Shown: in pieces, positions 32,684 to 42,998 of the stretch | Position numbering within the stretch: position 1 is the first letter of the stretch | How the letters are laid out: each line of letters opens with the position of its first letter | Origin: Aromatoleum toluolicum | GTDB taxonomy: Bacteria > Pseudomonadota > Gammaproteobacteria > Burkholderiales > Rhodocyclaceae | Reading direction: 5' to 3' | NCBI RefSeq assembly: GCF_012911005.2 | Contig: NZ_WTVS01000002.1 | Coordinates: 62,001-126,000 of the forward strand | DNA length: 64,000 nt | The notes under the pieces: model-generated | The model's database searches: none | Told to the model about the DNA's origin: nothing | What the model saw: only the letters and a program-made list of their open reading frames with translations | Program-made: the position numbers and the translations under genes

Positions 32684-34864
32684 ATGCGACACTACCCCAC
32701 CCTTCTCGCGATCGCGCTGGCGACCGCCTTCCCCCTGTCGGCGCTTGCCGAGGACGCCGTCCGGCAGGGGGCGCCGCTCACGTCGGGCGAGATCGCCTGG
32801 AACCGGGTCCATGTGCAGGTGAAATCGGATCTCGCCCACGCCGCCGGCTACACCGGCCGCGGTGCGACGGTCGCGGTCCTCGACACCGGCGTGCAGGGCA
32901 ACCACATCGAACTCGACACCCAGCTCTCCGGCACCCGCATGTACGACGCGACGATCCGCAAGTGGATCGCGCCGACCGACGGCGGCGGGCATGGCACCCA
33001 CGTCGCCGGCATCATCGCCGGCTCGACCGGGACCGGCTACAGCTACGGGATCGCCCCCGATGCGAAGATCCTGCCGATCAAGGTGTTCGCCAGCGACACC
33101 GGGACGGCCAGCAGCACCTCCCTCGCGGCCGGCCTCAAGACCGCGGCGGGCACGCGCGCCGTGGCGGTGATCAACCTGAGCCTGGGCGCGGGCGGTCCGC
33201 TCGGCGGCAGCGTCGAGAACGCATTGCGCTCGGCGATCACTGCCGACAAGCTGATCGTCGCGGCGGCCGGCAACGAGGGCGGTGACGCCCCGATCTGGCC
33301 CGCGCGCTATGCCAAGGAGAGCTGGGCGAAGGGCCAGATCATCGCCGTCGGCGCCGTCGACGCGAACAACCAGCTCGCGAGCTTCTCCAACCGCGCCGGC
33401 GACACCGCGAACTGGTACCTCGTCGCGCCGGGCGTGAGCGTGCTGTCGTCCTACAACAACGGCGGCTACGCGTTCATGAGCGGCACCTCGATGGCGACAC
33501 CGGTCGTCGCCGGCGCTGCTGCGCTGCTCGAAGGCAGCTGGCCGCAGCTCAAGGCCGGCCAGGTCGCCTCCATCCTGTTCCAGACCGCGACCGACCTCGG
33601 CGATCCGGGCGTCGACGCGACCTATGGCCGGGGCCTGCTCAACGTCGAGCGCGCGATGCAGCCGGTCGGCACGCTCGCCGTGCCGCTGGGGACGTCGCCG
33701 AAGAAGGTCCGGCGCTCGAGCGCCGCCCTGCGCAGCTCGGTCGCGTCGTGGAGCGGCCTGCGCGCCGCGGTCGTCGACGGCCGCTTCCGCGGCATCGCGG
33801 TCGACGACTTCAACCGCGACTTCGCGACCGACTTCGGCACCGGTATCCGCGCACCGGCCGTGGAGCGCATCTCGGACGCGCTCGACATGGCCGGCCGCTC
33901 GCTGCAGTTCACCGAGCAGGTGCACGCCGACGGTTCGCGTTTCGTCGCCGCAGTCGAGGAGCGACGTCCCCAGGGGCTGCGCGCGGCGCACGACGCCCAC
34001 CGCAGCCTGATCGCCAGCAGCGCGGTGTTCAGCCTTGCCGGCGGGCAGGAGCTGGCCTTCGCGACCGGCAGCCTTGCCGGCAGCTATTTCGGGCTCGCCG
34101 GCACCGACCACAACCTGGCGAATCCCTACCTCGGCCTCGCACGCACGTCCGCGCAACTGGCCTTCGGCCTCACCCGCGATGCGCTGAGCTTCAAGGCGGG
34201 CGTCCTCGACGCGGGACTCAACGCCGCAATGGTCCGCCAGCACGAATGGTCCGAAGTCGGCGGCGGCCGCGCAGCGATCACCGAGCTGAACTACGCCCTC
34301 GGACGCGACAGCCTGATCGGCCTCCAGTACGCCGACGTCGCCGAACGGGAATCGTGGCTCGGCAGCGTCGCCGGCGATGCCCTGGCGCTGGAGCGGGCCG
34401 GTACGCGCACCATCACAGCGCACGCGCGCTACCATGTCGGCCGGGACACACTGCTCGCCGCACGCTACTCGGCCGGCCGCACCGCCGACACGCACGGCAA
34501 GGCCCTGCTCGGCTCGGCGGAGGGCGTCCGTTCCGAATCCTTCGCGCTCGGCCTGATCGGCCATCATGGACTGACGCGCGGCGACCGCTTCGCCCTCACG
34601 CTGTCGAGCCCGCTGCGCCTCACTGCCGGTACCGCGAGGATTTCGATGCCGGTCGCGATCACCGCAGCCGGCGACACGGTGTTCGAATCGCGGCGCATCG
34701 CGCTTGCCGCCACCAGCCGCGAATTGAAGCTGGGCCTCGACTACGCGCGTCCGCTGTCGGCCGCGTCAAGCCTGTCGGTGCTCCTGGCGACCCGCCACAA
34801 CGCAAATCACGTCGCCGGCGAGCGCGACATGCAGTCCGGCGTCGTGTATCGCACGGCGTTCTGA
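32684..34864 (+). CDS. subtilisin-type (S8) autotransporter protease
   Basis: Protein of 726 residues. A signal peptide (residues 1-22, ending SALA) is followed by an S8 peptidase domain with Asp 67 (AVLDTGV), His 103 ([10 protein letters not shown]), oxyanion Asn 197 (AAAGNEGG) and Ser 269 (SGTSMATP). A linker follows residue 325. The C-terminal 270 residues look like an autotransporter beta-barrel: alternating hydrophobic strands, ending in aromatic RTAF. The passenger is short compared with most autotransporters. CAGGAGA precedes the ATG. The c-di-GMP riboswitch upstream suggests that surface proteolysis is tied to the motile/sessile switch. Confidence 0.9.
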   Translation: MRHYPTLLAIALATAFPLSALAEDAVRQGAPLTSGEIAWNRVHVQVKSDLAHAAGYTGRGATVAVLDTGVQGNHIELDTQLSGTRMYDATIRKWIAPTDGGGHGTHVAGIIAGSTGTGYSYGIAPDAKILPIKVFASDTGTASSTSLAAGLKTAAGTRAVAVINLSLGAGGPLGGSVENALRSAITADKLIVAAAGNEGGDAPIWPARYAKESWAKGQIIAVGAVDANNQLASFSNRAGDTANWYLVAPGVSVLSSYNNGGYAFMSGTSMATPVVAGAAALLEGSWPQLKAGQVASILFQTATDLGDPGVDATYGRGLLNVERAMQPVGTLAVPLGTSPKKVRRSSAALRSSVASWSGLRAAVVDGRFRGIAVDDFNRDFATDFGTGIRAPAVERISDALDMAGRSLQFTEQVHADGSRFVAAVEERRPQGLRAAHDAHRSLIASSAVFSLAGGQELAFATGSLAGSYFGLAGTDHNLANPYLGLARTSAQLAFGLTRDALSFKAGVLDAGLNAAMVRQHEWSEVGGGRAAITELNYALGRDSLIGLQYADVAERESWLGSVAGDALALERAGTRTITAHARYHVGRDTLLAARYSAGRTADTHGKALLGSAEGVRSESFALGLIGHHGLTRGDRFALTLSSPLRLTAGTARISMPVAITAAGDTVFESRRIALAATSRELKLGLDYARPLSAASSLSVLLATRHNANHVAGERDMQSGVVYRTAF

Positions 34865-35036
34865 CGCACGGCGTCCTGTCAGCGGAGCGCGGGATACGGC
34901 CGGCCCCCGACCGGTTCGTGTCCCGCGCCCCGCGGACTGGCGGCGCGCATCCGCTGGCTCGCCCGCGTTGCGGACATATCGGGGGCGACGGGCTTGTCGC
35001 TACAATCGCGGCCTGAATTCACGAGCCCCCCGACCG

Positions 35037-35984
35037 ATGCATCCGCCCGCCCTGCTCCTCCTCGGCCCCACCGCCAGCGGCAAGACCGCATCGGCGCTCG
35101 CGCTCGCACGCATGCTTCCGGTCGAGATCGTCAGCGTCGATTCGGCCCTCGTCTATCGCGACATGGACATCGGCACGGCCAAGCCGACACCAGAGGAACG
35201 GGCGGCCTGCCCGCATCACCTGATCGACGTCGTCAGTCCGGAAGAAAGCTATTCAGCCGCGCAGTTCCGCGCCGACGCGCTGCGCCTGATGGACGAGATC
35301 ACCGCGCGCGGCCGCATCCCGCTGCTCGCGGGCGGCACGATGCTGTACTTCAAGGCGCTGCGCGACGGGCTGTCCGACCTCCCCGCCGCCGACGCCACCC
35401 TGCGTGCGGAGATCGACGCGACGGCGGCGAAACACGGCTGGCCCGCGCTGCACGCGGAACTCGCGCACCTCGACCCTGAAGCCGCCGCGCGGCTCGAACC
35501 GACCGACTCCCAGCGCATCCAGCGCGCGCTCGAGATCGTCCGCCTCACGGGACGACCGCTCGCCGACAGCTACGCAAAGCGCGAGATGGCGCCACCCCCC
35601 TTCCGCCTGCTGCCGATCGCGCTCGCGCCCTCCGAGCGCGCGGTGCTGCACGCGCGCATCGAGCAGCGCTTCGACGCGATGCTCGCCGCCGGACTCATCG
35701 ACGAGGTGCGCCGCCTGCGCGAACGCTACCGGCTCGCTCTGTCGATGCCCTCGATGCGCTGCGTGGGTTACCGCCAGGCGTGGGAATACCTCGACGGCAC
35801 GGACGACTACGCCACGATGCGCTTCAAGGGCATCGCCGCGACGCGCCAGCTCGCGAAGCGCCAGCTCACCTGGCAACGCCAGTTCCGCGAGACCTGGCCG
35901 GAACTGGTCGAACTCGACTGCCTGCGCCCGGACCTGGCCGATGCGGTCACGACAACCGTGCAGCGCCTGCTCGCAAGCGCATAG
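35037..35984 (+). CDS. miaA: tRNA dimethylallyltransferase
   Basis: Protein of 315 residues, the usual MiaA length. P-loop GPTASGKT at residues 10-17 and the catalytic region [18 protein letters not shown] are present. [13 protein letters not shown] and the C-terminal [18 protein letters not shown] are also diagnostic. It adds a dimethylallyl group to N6 of A37 in tRNAs reading UNN codons. The start at MHPPALLLL fits the family; upstream codons in frame do not. It stands alone, without the mutL or hfq neighbours often found in gammaproteobacteria, and is followed by a dispersed repeat. Confidence 0.95.
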   Translation: MHPPALLLLGPTASGKTASALALARMLPVEIVSVDSALVYRDMDIGTAKPTPEERAACPHHLIDVVSPEESYSAAQFRADALRLMDEITARGRIPLLAGGTMLYFKALRDGLSDLPAADATLRAEIDATAAKHGWPALHAELAHLDPEAAARLEPTDSQRIQRALEIVRLTGRPLADSYAKREMAPPPFRLLPIALAPSERAVLHARIEQRFDAMLAAGLIDEVRRLRERYRLALSMPSMRCVGYRQAWEYLDGTDDYATMRFKGIAATRQLAKRQLTWQRQFRETWPELVELDCLRPDLADAVTTTVQRLLASA

Positions 35985-35994
35985 CACTGCGCTG

Positions 35995-36027
35995 TCGTAG
36001 GGCGGGAGCAGCGCAGCGTATCCCGCC
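35995..36027. repeat. 33-bp dispersed hairpin repeat, copy 2
   Basis: Identical to 3251-3283, with the stem GGCGGGA / TCCCGCC. It begins 11 bases after the miaA stop, in the gap before a convergent gene. Confidence 0.8.
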
Positions 36028-36096
36028 GAAACGGCGTATGGCGCTACCCGACCTGCGTTTGCCGGTATCCGCGGAGGCCCTCTACGACCGGCATGC

Positions 36097-37425
36097 TCAA
36101 AGCAGCCCGCGCCACGCCCCCACGGCGATCAGCCACAGCGACGCCAGTACGTAGCTCGCCAGGCAATAGCGCAGATTTCCCCGCGCCAGCCCCAGCGCCG
36201 ACAGCCCGAAGCGTCCCTGCAGCGACAGATGCACGCCCGCCATCGGATTCAGCGCGAGGCCGATGCTCCACGCCATCAGGAAGATCTGCGCGAGCAGCAT
36301 CGGGTCGGGCGACAGCGGCGCGAGCCAGGTCGCCGCGATCACGATCGTGATCACCGTATGCACGCCGATCGCCGCGAGCGCCACCATCGCGCCCAGCACC
36401 AGCGCCGCCTCCACCGGACCGAAGCGGTCAAACGGCGTCCAGCCCGAGTCGCCCTGCATCAGCGCCTGCAAGCCGGTCGCGAACACGCCCGCGGCGAGGA
36501 ACAGCATCAGCTCGCCCGACATCGCGGGCAGGCGGCGCAGCGCGTGGGCGGACAGGCGTTCGACGCCATCGACCGGCCCGCTCCTCACGAACACCGACAC
36601 GATGCTGATCGCGAGCGCCGAGCCGCTGATCACCGCCAGCGACGACCAACCGGGCAGCCAGACGAGCCCCGCCGACACCATCGCCGTCAGCACCAGCGGC
36701 AGCCACAGCGAGGACGCGCGCATCGGGAAGCCGACGAAGTCGCGCTCGTCCCCGTCCGCCGCCACCGGAAGGGTCCGCGTGATGAGCCACAGCAGCATCG
36801 CCGCGAGGGGCAGGCCGGCCAGCACGAGATCTTCCAGGCGCGCGCCCGGCGCGTAGGTCAGGGCCACCGCCATCGCGCCGAAGAACGGCGACCACAGCGC
36901 CGCGAGGAGGAAGCCGCGCGCGAGCAGCGCCGCCTGCGCCGCACTCAGGCGCCCGCCCTGGGCGATGCGCTCGGCGATGATGAACACGACGGACATGTTG
37001 ATGACCGCGCCGAGCACATGCACGCCCGCGAGCGTTTGCCACAGCGCGCGCCGCCCGCGCGGCAGGGGCCGGTCGCCGTCCCTGCCGAATCCCACCAGCT
37101 GCAGGAAGCTGACCGCGGCCAGCATCCCGAGCAAGGCGGTGTTCTGCGTCAGCAGCGCACCCCATGCCGGCGCGGCGCCGCGCCACACCGCCGCGAGCAG
37201 GGCCAGCCCGCCCAGTCCGCACAGGATCAGCGCGAAGCGTCGTTGCTTGCCGTCGAGCCGCGGCCACAGCGCGACGCCCGCCCCCCACGCGGCGAGCCCC
37301 GCCGGCCACGCCGGCAGGCCCGTGCGCGCGCCGTGCGCCAAGGACAGCAGCACGAGCCCCGCCATCAGCCAGGCGGCGACGACCGTGCGCGGGCGGGAAA
37401 GCGTGTGGAGATGCGCGTCGGACAC
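36097..37425 (-). CDS. polytopic membrane protein of unrecognised family
   Basis: Protein of 442 residues with roughly ten to twelve hydrophobic helices and short loops. Conserved-looking segments are INMSVVFIIAERIAQGG, LWSPFFGAMAVALTYAPG and IGLALNPMAGVHLSLQG. Polar residues inside helices (N, S, P-F-F-G) hint at a transporter built from two related halves, as in ion-transporter-superfamily carriers. I cannot assign a family or substrate. It ends at 36097 and begins 11 bases downstream of the RND gene on the same strand, so it may be cotranscribed with the efflux genes. Confidence 0.6.
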   Translation of the reverse strand: MSDAHLHTLSRPRTVVAAWLMAGLVLLSLAHGARTGLPAWPAGLAAWGAGVALWPRLDGKQRRFALILCGLGGLALLAAVWRGAAPAWGALLTQNTALLGMLAAVSFLQLVGFGRDGDRPLPRGRRALWQTLAGVHVLGAVINMSVVFIIAERIAQGGRLSAAQAALLARGFLLAALWSPFFGAMAVALTYAPGARLEDLVLAGLPLAAMLLWLITRTLPVAADGDERDFVGFPMRASSLWLPLVLTAMVSAGLVWLPGWSSLAVISGSALAISIVSVFVRSGPVDGVERLSAHALRRLPAMSGELMLFLAAGVFATGLQALMQGDSGWTPFDRFGPVEAALVLGAMVALAAIGVHTVITIVIAATWLAPLSPDPMLLAQIFLMAWSIGLALNPMAGVHLSLQGRFGLSALGLARGNLRYCLASYVLASLWLIAVGAWRGLL

Positions 37426-37436
37426 GTCGCGGACGA

Positions 37437-40400
37437 TCAGGCCGAAGCGGGTGCGCCGTCCTCGACCGCGAGCCGGTTGCGTTCGCGCCGGGCGAGCAGG
37501 GTATAGACGGTCGGCACCACGAACAGCGTGAAGAAGGTCCCCAGCAGCAGCCCGCCGACGATCACCCAGCCGATCTGCTGGCGGCTCTCCGCCCCGGCGC
37601 CGGTTGCGAGCGCGAGCGGGATCGAGCCCAGCACCATCGCGCCGGTGGTCATCAGGATGGGACGCAGGCGCAGCACCGACGCCTCGACGACCGCGTCGCG
37701 CAGGGCCGCCCCCTGGTCGCGCAACTGGTTCGCGAACTCCACGATCAGGATGCCGTGCTTCGTGATCAGGCCGACCAGCGTCACCAGCCCGATCTGGCTA
37801 TACACGTTGAGCGTGCCCCCGGCGAAGTACAGCGCCGCCAGCGCCCCGGTCATCGATAGCGGCACCGTCAGCATGATGATGAAGGGGTCGCGGAAGCTCT
37901 CGAACTGCGCCGCCAGCACGAGGTAGATGAAGGCCAGCGCGAGCACGAAGGTCAGCGCGAGGCTCGCCGAGCTGGTCCTGAATTCGCGCGACTGGCCGTC
38001 GTAATCGACCGCGTAGCCCGCCGGCAGCACGCGCGCGGCGGTTGCGTCGAGCCACGCCAGCGCCTCGCCCATCGCGAACTCGGGCGCGAGGTTCGCCGAG
38101 ATCGTCACCGAGCGCCGCTGGCCGAAGTGATTCAGTTCGCGCGGGCTGACGCGGTCGTGCACCGTGACGAGGTTCGCCAGCGGCACCATCTCGCCGTTCC
38201 TGGCGCGCACGTAGATCTCGCGGATGTCGCGTGCGACCGCCCGGCTCGGCGCCGCCACCTGCACGATCACGTCGTACTGCTCCGCATCCTGCTTGTAGCG
38301 CGTCACCTGCCGCCCGCCCAGCATCGTCTCCAGCGTGCGCCCGATCACATCGACGGGGATGCCGAGATCGGCCGCCTTTTCGCGATCGACGTCGACCGCC
38401 AGTTCCGGCTTGGTCAGCTTCAGGTCGGTATCCGGCGACACGAAGCCCGGCTGCTTGCGCATCTCGTCGAGGATCAGGTCGGTGTAGCGGGCCAGCTCGT
38501 CGTACGACGCCGAGGTCGTGATGACGAAGCTGATCGGCCGCGTGCGCGGACTCTGGCCGAAGGACGCCGGCAGGACCGGGAAGGCCTGCAGGCCGGGAAT
38601 CGCCACGAGCTTCGGTCGCATCTCTGCGGCAATGGCGCTCGAATTGCGCTGGCGCTCCTTCCAGTCCGTGAAACCGGCGAACGAGATGCCCTGCGACACC
38701 GTCGGATTGCCCGAGATCACGAGATAGCGGTCGACCTCGGCGGTTTGCGCGTAGATCGCCTCCAGTTGCGTCGCGTAGCGCGCCATGAAGTCGATCGTCG
38801 CCCCTTCCGGGCCGGAGAAGATGCCCACGACGCGCCCGCGATCCTCGACCGGGGCGAGCTCGGTCTTCAGCGCCTTCAGCAGCACCAGCGACGTGCCCGC
38901 GACCAGCGCGAAGGCGAGCATCACGAGCCAGCGCCGGTTCAGCGCGATCCCGAGCGCGCGCCGATACCCCGCCGTCAGCCAGCCGAGGAAATCCTCGATG
39001 GCGTTATACACGCGCCCGTGCTTCTTCTCGTGGCGCAGGAGCTTCGAGCACATCATCGGCGACAGCGTCAGCGCGACGAAGCCCGACACGATCACGGCCC
39101 CCGCGAGGGTCAGCGCGAACTCGGTGAACAGCTTACCCGTGCGCCCGGTCATGAACGCGACCGGCGCATACACCGCCGCCAGCGTGATCGTCATCGCCAC
39201 CACCGCGAAGCCGATCTCGCGCGCGCCGCGGAAGGCCGCCTGCAGCGGTTCCATGCCCTCCTCGACGTGACGGTAGATGTTCTCCAGCACGACGATCGCG
39301 TCATCGACGACGAGGCCGATCGCCAGCACCAGCGCGAGCAGCGTCAGCGTGTTGATCGAGAAGCCGAACACGAGCATCAGCGCGAACGCCCCCACCAGCG
39401 ACACCGGGATCGTCACCAGAGGAATCAGCATCGCGCGCCAGTTGCGCAGGAAGAAGAAGCAGATCACCGCGACCAGCAGCACCGCTTCCCAGATCGTGCT
39501 GAACACCGATGCGATCGAGCGGTCGATGAACACCGTCGTGTCGTTGGCGATGTTCATGCGCATGCCTTCGGGCAGCTCCGCCTCCAGCACCGGCAGCATC
39601 TCCACGAGGCCGCGCTTGAGATCCAGCGGATTCGCCACCGACTGCTTGATCAGCCCGATCGACACCGCCGGCTTGCCCATGAAGCGCACCAGCGTGCGCT
39701 CGTTCTGCGCCGCCACCTCAACGCGGCCGACGTCGCGAATGCGCACGGCGTAGCCGCCGGCCGCCTGCGGCTGGCGCACGACGATGGTCTCGAACTCCTG
39801 CGGCGTGGCGAGATCGGTCTGCGCCACCACCGCGAATTCGCGCTCGCGGCTCTCGATGCGCCCCGCCGGCAGCTCCACGTTCTGCCGCCGGATCGCGTCC
39901 TCGACGTCCTGCGGCGTCAGGCGGAAGGCCGCCAGCCGGTCGCGGTCCAGCCAGATGCGCATCGAATAACGGCGCTCGCCGAACATACGCGCGTCCGCCG
40001 CCCCCGACAGCGTCTGCAGGCGCGGCTTCACCACGCGGCTGGCGAAATCGGAGAGTTCCAGCGACGAGTGGCGGTCCGACGAGAATGCGATCCAGATGAT
40101 GGGGTTGGCATCCGCCTCGACCTTCGAGATCACCGGCTCCTCGACGTCGTCCGGCAGCCGCCGGCGCACGCGCGACACGCGGTCGCGCACGTCCGCGGCG
40201 GCGCTGTCGGCGCTGCGCTCGATGCGGAAGCGCACCGTGATCTGGCTGCGCTCCTGGCGGCTGATCGACTGCAGCACATCGACGCCCTCGATGCCCGCGA
40301 GCGAATCCTCCAGCGGCTTGGTCACCTGCGACTCGACGATCTCCGCGCTCGCACCCGTATAGGTCGTGTCCACGGTCACGACCGGTTCGTCGATGTTCGG

Positions 40401-40511
40401 GTACTCGCGCACGGTCAGGCGCGAATACGACATCAGGCCGATCAGCAGCACCAGCAGCGACAGCACCGTCGCAAACACCGGGCGCTTGATGCAGATTTCA
40501 GACAGGACCAT
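37437..40511 (-). CDS. RND-family efflux permease (HAE1 type)
   Basis: Protein of 1024 residues, typical RND length. It starts MVLSEICIKRPVFA, as do many HAE1 pumps. There are twelve helices with two large periplasmic loops. The proton-relay Asp pair lies in helix 4 (GLVVDDAIVVLENIYRH), and the conserved AQFESFRDPFIIMLTVPLSMTGA is near the C terminus. It exports hydrophobic or cationic compounds using proton motive force. The adaptor gene lies 10 bases upstream on the same strand. No outer-membrane channel gene is adjacent, so TolC/OprM must come from elsewhere. Substrates are unknown. Confidence 0.92.
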   Translation of the reverse strand: MVLSEICIKRPVFATVLSLLVLLIGLMSYSRLTVREYPNIDEPVVTVDTTYTGASAEIVESQVTKPLEDSLAGIEGVDVLQSISRQERSQITVRFRIERSADSAAADVRDRVSRVRRRLPDDVEEPVISKVEADANPIIWIAFSSDRHSSLELSDFASRVVKPRLQTLSGAADARMFGERRYSMRIWLDRDRLAAFRLTPQDVEDAIRRQNVELPAGRIESREREFAVVAQTDLATPQEFETIVVRQPQAAGGYAVRIRDVGRVEVAAQNERTLVRFMGKPAVSIGLIKQSVANPLDLKRGLVEMLPVLEAELPEGMRMNIANDTTVFIDRSIASVFSTIWEAVLLVAVICFFFLRNWRAMLIPLVTIPVSLVGAFALMLVFGFSINTLTLLALVLAIGLVVDDAIVVLENIYRHVEEGMEPLQAAFRGAREIGFAVVAMTITLAAVYAPVAFMTGRTGKLFTEFALTLAGAVIVSGFVALTLSPMMCSKLLRHEKKHGRVYNAIEDFLGWLTAGYRRALGIALNRRWLVMLAFALVAGTSLVLLKALKTELAPVEDRGRVVGIFSGPEGATIDFMARYATQLEAIYAQTAEVDRYLVISGNPTVSQGISFAGFTDWKERQRNSSAIAAEMRPKLVAIPGLQAFPVLPASFGQSPRTRPISFVITTSASYDELARYTDLILDEMRKQPGFVSPDTDLKLTKPELAVDVDREKAADLGIPVDVIGRTLETMLGGRQVTRYKQDAEQYDVIVQVAAPSRAVARDIREIYVRARNGEMVPLANLVTVHDRVSPRELNHFGQRRSVTISANLAPEFAMGEALAWLDATAARVLPAGYAVDYDGQSREFRTSSASLALTFVLALAFIYLVLAAQFESFRDPFIIMLTVPLSMTGALAALYFAGGTLNVYSQIGLVTLVGLITKHGILIVEFANQLRDQGAALRDAVVEASVLRLRPILMTTGAMVLGSIPLALATGAGAESRQQIGWVIVGGLLLGTFFTLFVVPTVYTLLARRERNRLAVEDGAPASA

Positions 40512-40521
40512 CGCCCGCCCC

Positions 40522-41664
40522 TCAGCTTGCCGGTTTTGCCGATCCGGCTGCGGGGGCGATCTGCGCCGCGCCCGCACCCACGATCCGCACGGCCGCACCG
40601 TCGCGCAGCTTCAGTTGCCCGGCGGTAACGACGACATCGCCCGCCTGCACCCCCTTGACGATCTCCACGCGGGCGCCGCGCCGCGCCCCGGTCTTCACCT
40701 CGACACGCTGCGCCTTGCCGTCGACCACGCGATACACGAACTGCACGTCGCCCGGCGCCGCCACCAGCGCCTCCTCGGGAACCACCGCGACGTTGGCGCG
40801 CTCCTCGAGGATCAGCCGCACGCGCGCGAACATCCCCGGTCGCAGGCGCAGCCCCTCGTTCTGCAGCGTCGCGCGCATCACCACCGCCCGCCCCTGCTCG
40901 TCGACGAGCGGATCGATCGCGCTCACCACCGCCGCGAACTGCCGACCCGCGACGGCATCGGACGCGAGTTCCAGCTTCTGTCCCGGCCGGATCTGCGCGA
41001 GGTAGGTCTCGGGAAGCCGGAAATCCACCTTCAGCGTCGCGATGTCCTCCAGATTGACGAGCTCCTCGCCTTCCTTGACGTAGTCGCCGACGCTCACGTT
41101 GCGGATGCCGACGATGCCGGCGAAGGGCGCGCGGATACGCATCTTGTCCAGCCGCGCCTCGGCGAGCGCCATGTTCGCGCGCGCCACCTCCAGCCGCGAC
41201 GCCGCCTCGTCGCGCGCGCTCTGGCTCAGGAATTTGCGGTTGAAGAGATCTTCGGTGCGGCCGAAATTGGCCTGCGCCAGCGCGAGGTTCGCCTTCGCCT
41301 GCTGCACCTCGGCCCGCTGCACGGCGGCATCGAAGTCGACCAGCACATCGCCGCGACGGACGGGGCCGCCCTCACTGAAGCGGATCGCAGCGATGCGCCC
41401 CGCAACCTCCGGGCGCAGGACGACGGACTCGTTCGAGCGCAGCGTTCCCACCGCCGTCACATCGTCCGCCATCGCCTCGGCCAGCACCGTCACCGTTTCG
41501 ACCTCGGCAGGCCCCTGCGCCGCCGCATTGGCGCCCGCCGCCGGCCTCACGCCGCCCGCCGGCTGCACCGTGCCGACACTGCGGTTCGCGTAGTACGCAT
41601 AGCCCGCAAGGGCGGCGAGTCCGGCAAGGCTGACGGCGGCAATCAGGCGGCGACGGGCGGGCAT
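40522..41664 (-). CDS. RND efflux membrane-fusion (adaptor) protein
   Basis: Protein of 380 residues. An N-terminal hydrophobic anchor (RLIAAVSLAGLAALAGYAYY) is followed by a barrel-sandwich lipoyl domain (about 85-120 and 170-200), with VLRPEVAGRIAAIRF and RIRAPFAGIVGIRNVSVGDYV. An alpha-hairpin lies between the halves, then beta-barrel and membrane-proximal domains. It should bridge the RND permease encoded next to the outer membrane channel. Start ATG 41664 has no clear ribosome binding site; no better start is seen. Confidence 0.9.
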   Translation of the reverse strand: MPARRRLIAAVSLAGLAALAGYAYYANRSVGTVQPAGGVRPAAGANAAAQGPAEVETVTVLAEAMADDVTAVGTLRSNESVVLRPEVAGRIAAIRFSEGGPVRRGDVLVDFDAAVQRAEVQQAKANLALAQANFGRTEDLFNRKFLSQSARDEAASRLEVARANMALAEARLDKMRIRAPFAGIVGIRNVSVGDYVKEGEELVNLEDIATLKVDFRLPETYLAQIRPGQKLELASDAVAGRQFAAVVSAIDPLVDEQGRAVVMRATLQNEGLRLRPGMFARVRLILEERANVAVVPEEALVAAPGDVQFVYRVVDGKAQRVEVKTGARRGARVEIVKGVQAGDVVVTAGQLKLRDGAAVRIVGAGAAQIAPAAGSAKPAS

Positions 41665-41698
41665 TTTCGGCGAGCACTCAAACTGGAACGGGATCCGG

Positions 41699-41731
41699 AA
41701 AAAAAACGAGCGCACCCTCTTCGGTGCGCTC
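41699..41731 (-). terminator. intrinsic terminator of purM
   Basis: On the minus strand a nine-base stem (GAGCGCACC at 41731-41723, GGTGCGCTC at 41716-41708) with a six-base loop is followed by G and eight T residues. It lies about 80 bases beyond the purM stop and upstream of the efflux adaptor gene, separating the two transcripts. Confidence 0.85.
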
Positions 41732-41812
41732 CCTGCATCCTGCTGACAACCCGCCCGGCAACAAAGTTGCACGGACGGCCGGGCCCCGCATCGCGCGCGG
41801 CCCCGGAAAGAC

Positions 41813-42859
41813 TCAGGCGACCGTCGTCTGCGCCACGCCTTCCGCGCGCGCCTCGATGCGGCCGAGGCGATACACCGTCTCGCCCGCTGCCTCGAGATTC
41901 GCGACGGCCGCGTCGGCCTGCTCGGCCGACACGATCACGACCATGCCGACGCCGCAGTTGAACACGCGGTACATCTCCTGGTCGGCGACATTGCCTTCCT
42001 GCTTCAGCCACTGGAACAGCGGCGGCAGCATCCACGACGACGCGTCGAGGCGCGCGGTCAGGTTGTCGGCGAGGATGCGCGGCACGTTCTCCAGCAGGCC
42101 GCCGCCGGTGATGTGCGCCATGCCCTTCACGACGCCCGGGATCGCGCGCATCAGGCCCAGCATCGACTTCACGTACAGCCGGGTCGGCTCCAGCACCACG
42201 TCGCGGAACGGGCGGCCGTGGAAGTCAGCATCCAGATCCGGGTTCGCACGCTCGATGATCTTGCGGATCAGCGAATAACCGTTCGAATGCGCGCCGCTCG
42301 ACGCCAGCCCCAGCACCACGTCACCCGGCACGATGCGCGAGCCGTCGATGATCTCGGACTTCTCCACCGCACCGACCGCGAAGCCGGCGAGATCGTACTC
42401 GCCGTCCGGGTACATGCCCGGCATCTCCGCGGTCTCGCCGCCGATCAGCGCGCAACCCGACAGCTCGCAGCCACGCGCGATGCCGCCCACGACCGCTGCC
42501 GCGGTATCCACATCCAGCTTGCCGCAGGCGAAGTAGTCGAGGAAGAACAGCGGCTCGGCGCCCTGCACGAGGATGTCGTTCACGCTCATCGCGACCAGAT
42601 CCTGGCCCACCGTGTCGTGCTTGTTGAGCTGGAACGCGAGCTTCAGCTTCGTGCCGACACCGTCGGTGCCGGACACCAGCACCGGCTCGCGGTACTTCTT
42701 CGACAGCTCGAACAGCGCGCCGAAGCCGCCGATGCCGCCCAGCACCTCGGGGCGCATGGTGCGTTTTGCGAGCGGCTTGATGCGGTCGACGAGGGCGTCG
42801 CCGGCATCGATATCGACACCGGCATCACGGTAGGAAAGCGAAGGTTTTGCGGAGCTCAA
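41813..42859 (-). CDS. purM: phosphoribosylformylglycinamidine cyclo-ligase (AIR synthetase)
   Basis: Protein of 348 residues, the normal PurM length. It closes the imidazole ring of AIR in purine synthesis using ATP. Family segments are [49 protein letters not shown] and [13 protein letters not shown]. The start is a TTG at 42859: family similarity runs to the first residues, TGAGGAAC lies seven bases upstream, and no ATG or GTG is available in that position. It is divergent from the perM-hda operon and ends at a clear terminator. Confidence 0.95.
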   Translation of the reverse strand: MSSAKPSLSYRDAGVDIDAGDALVDRIKPLAKRTMRPEVLGGIGGFGALFELSKKYREPVLVSGTDGVGTKLKLAFQLNKHDTVGQDLVAMSVNDILVQGAEPLFFLDYFACGKLDVDTAAAVVGGIARGCELSGCALIGGETAEMPGMYPDGEYDLAGFAVGAVEKSEIIDGSRIVPGDVVLGLASSGAHSNGYSLIRKIIERANPDLDADFHGRPFRDVVLEPTRLYVKSMLGLMRAIPGVVKGMAHITGGGLLENVPRILADNLTARLDASSWMLPPLFQWLKQEGNVADQEMYRVFNCGVGMVVIVSAEQADAAVANLEAAGETVYRLGRIEARAEGVAQTTVA

Positions 42860-42998
42860 GATCGTTCCTCAGGCTTGCGGAATGCGCGTTGGGGCCGGCC
42901 CGGCTGACGGCCGAACTTGAGACCGCAACGCCAAGTGGCTACATTTACGGGTTTCGCAGCCGCCCTGCGGCCGCGCCAAGTGCTCGATTTTACTCGAA

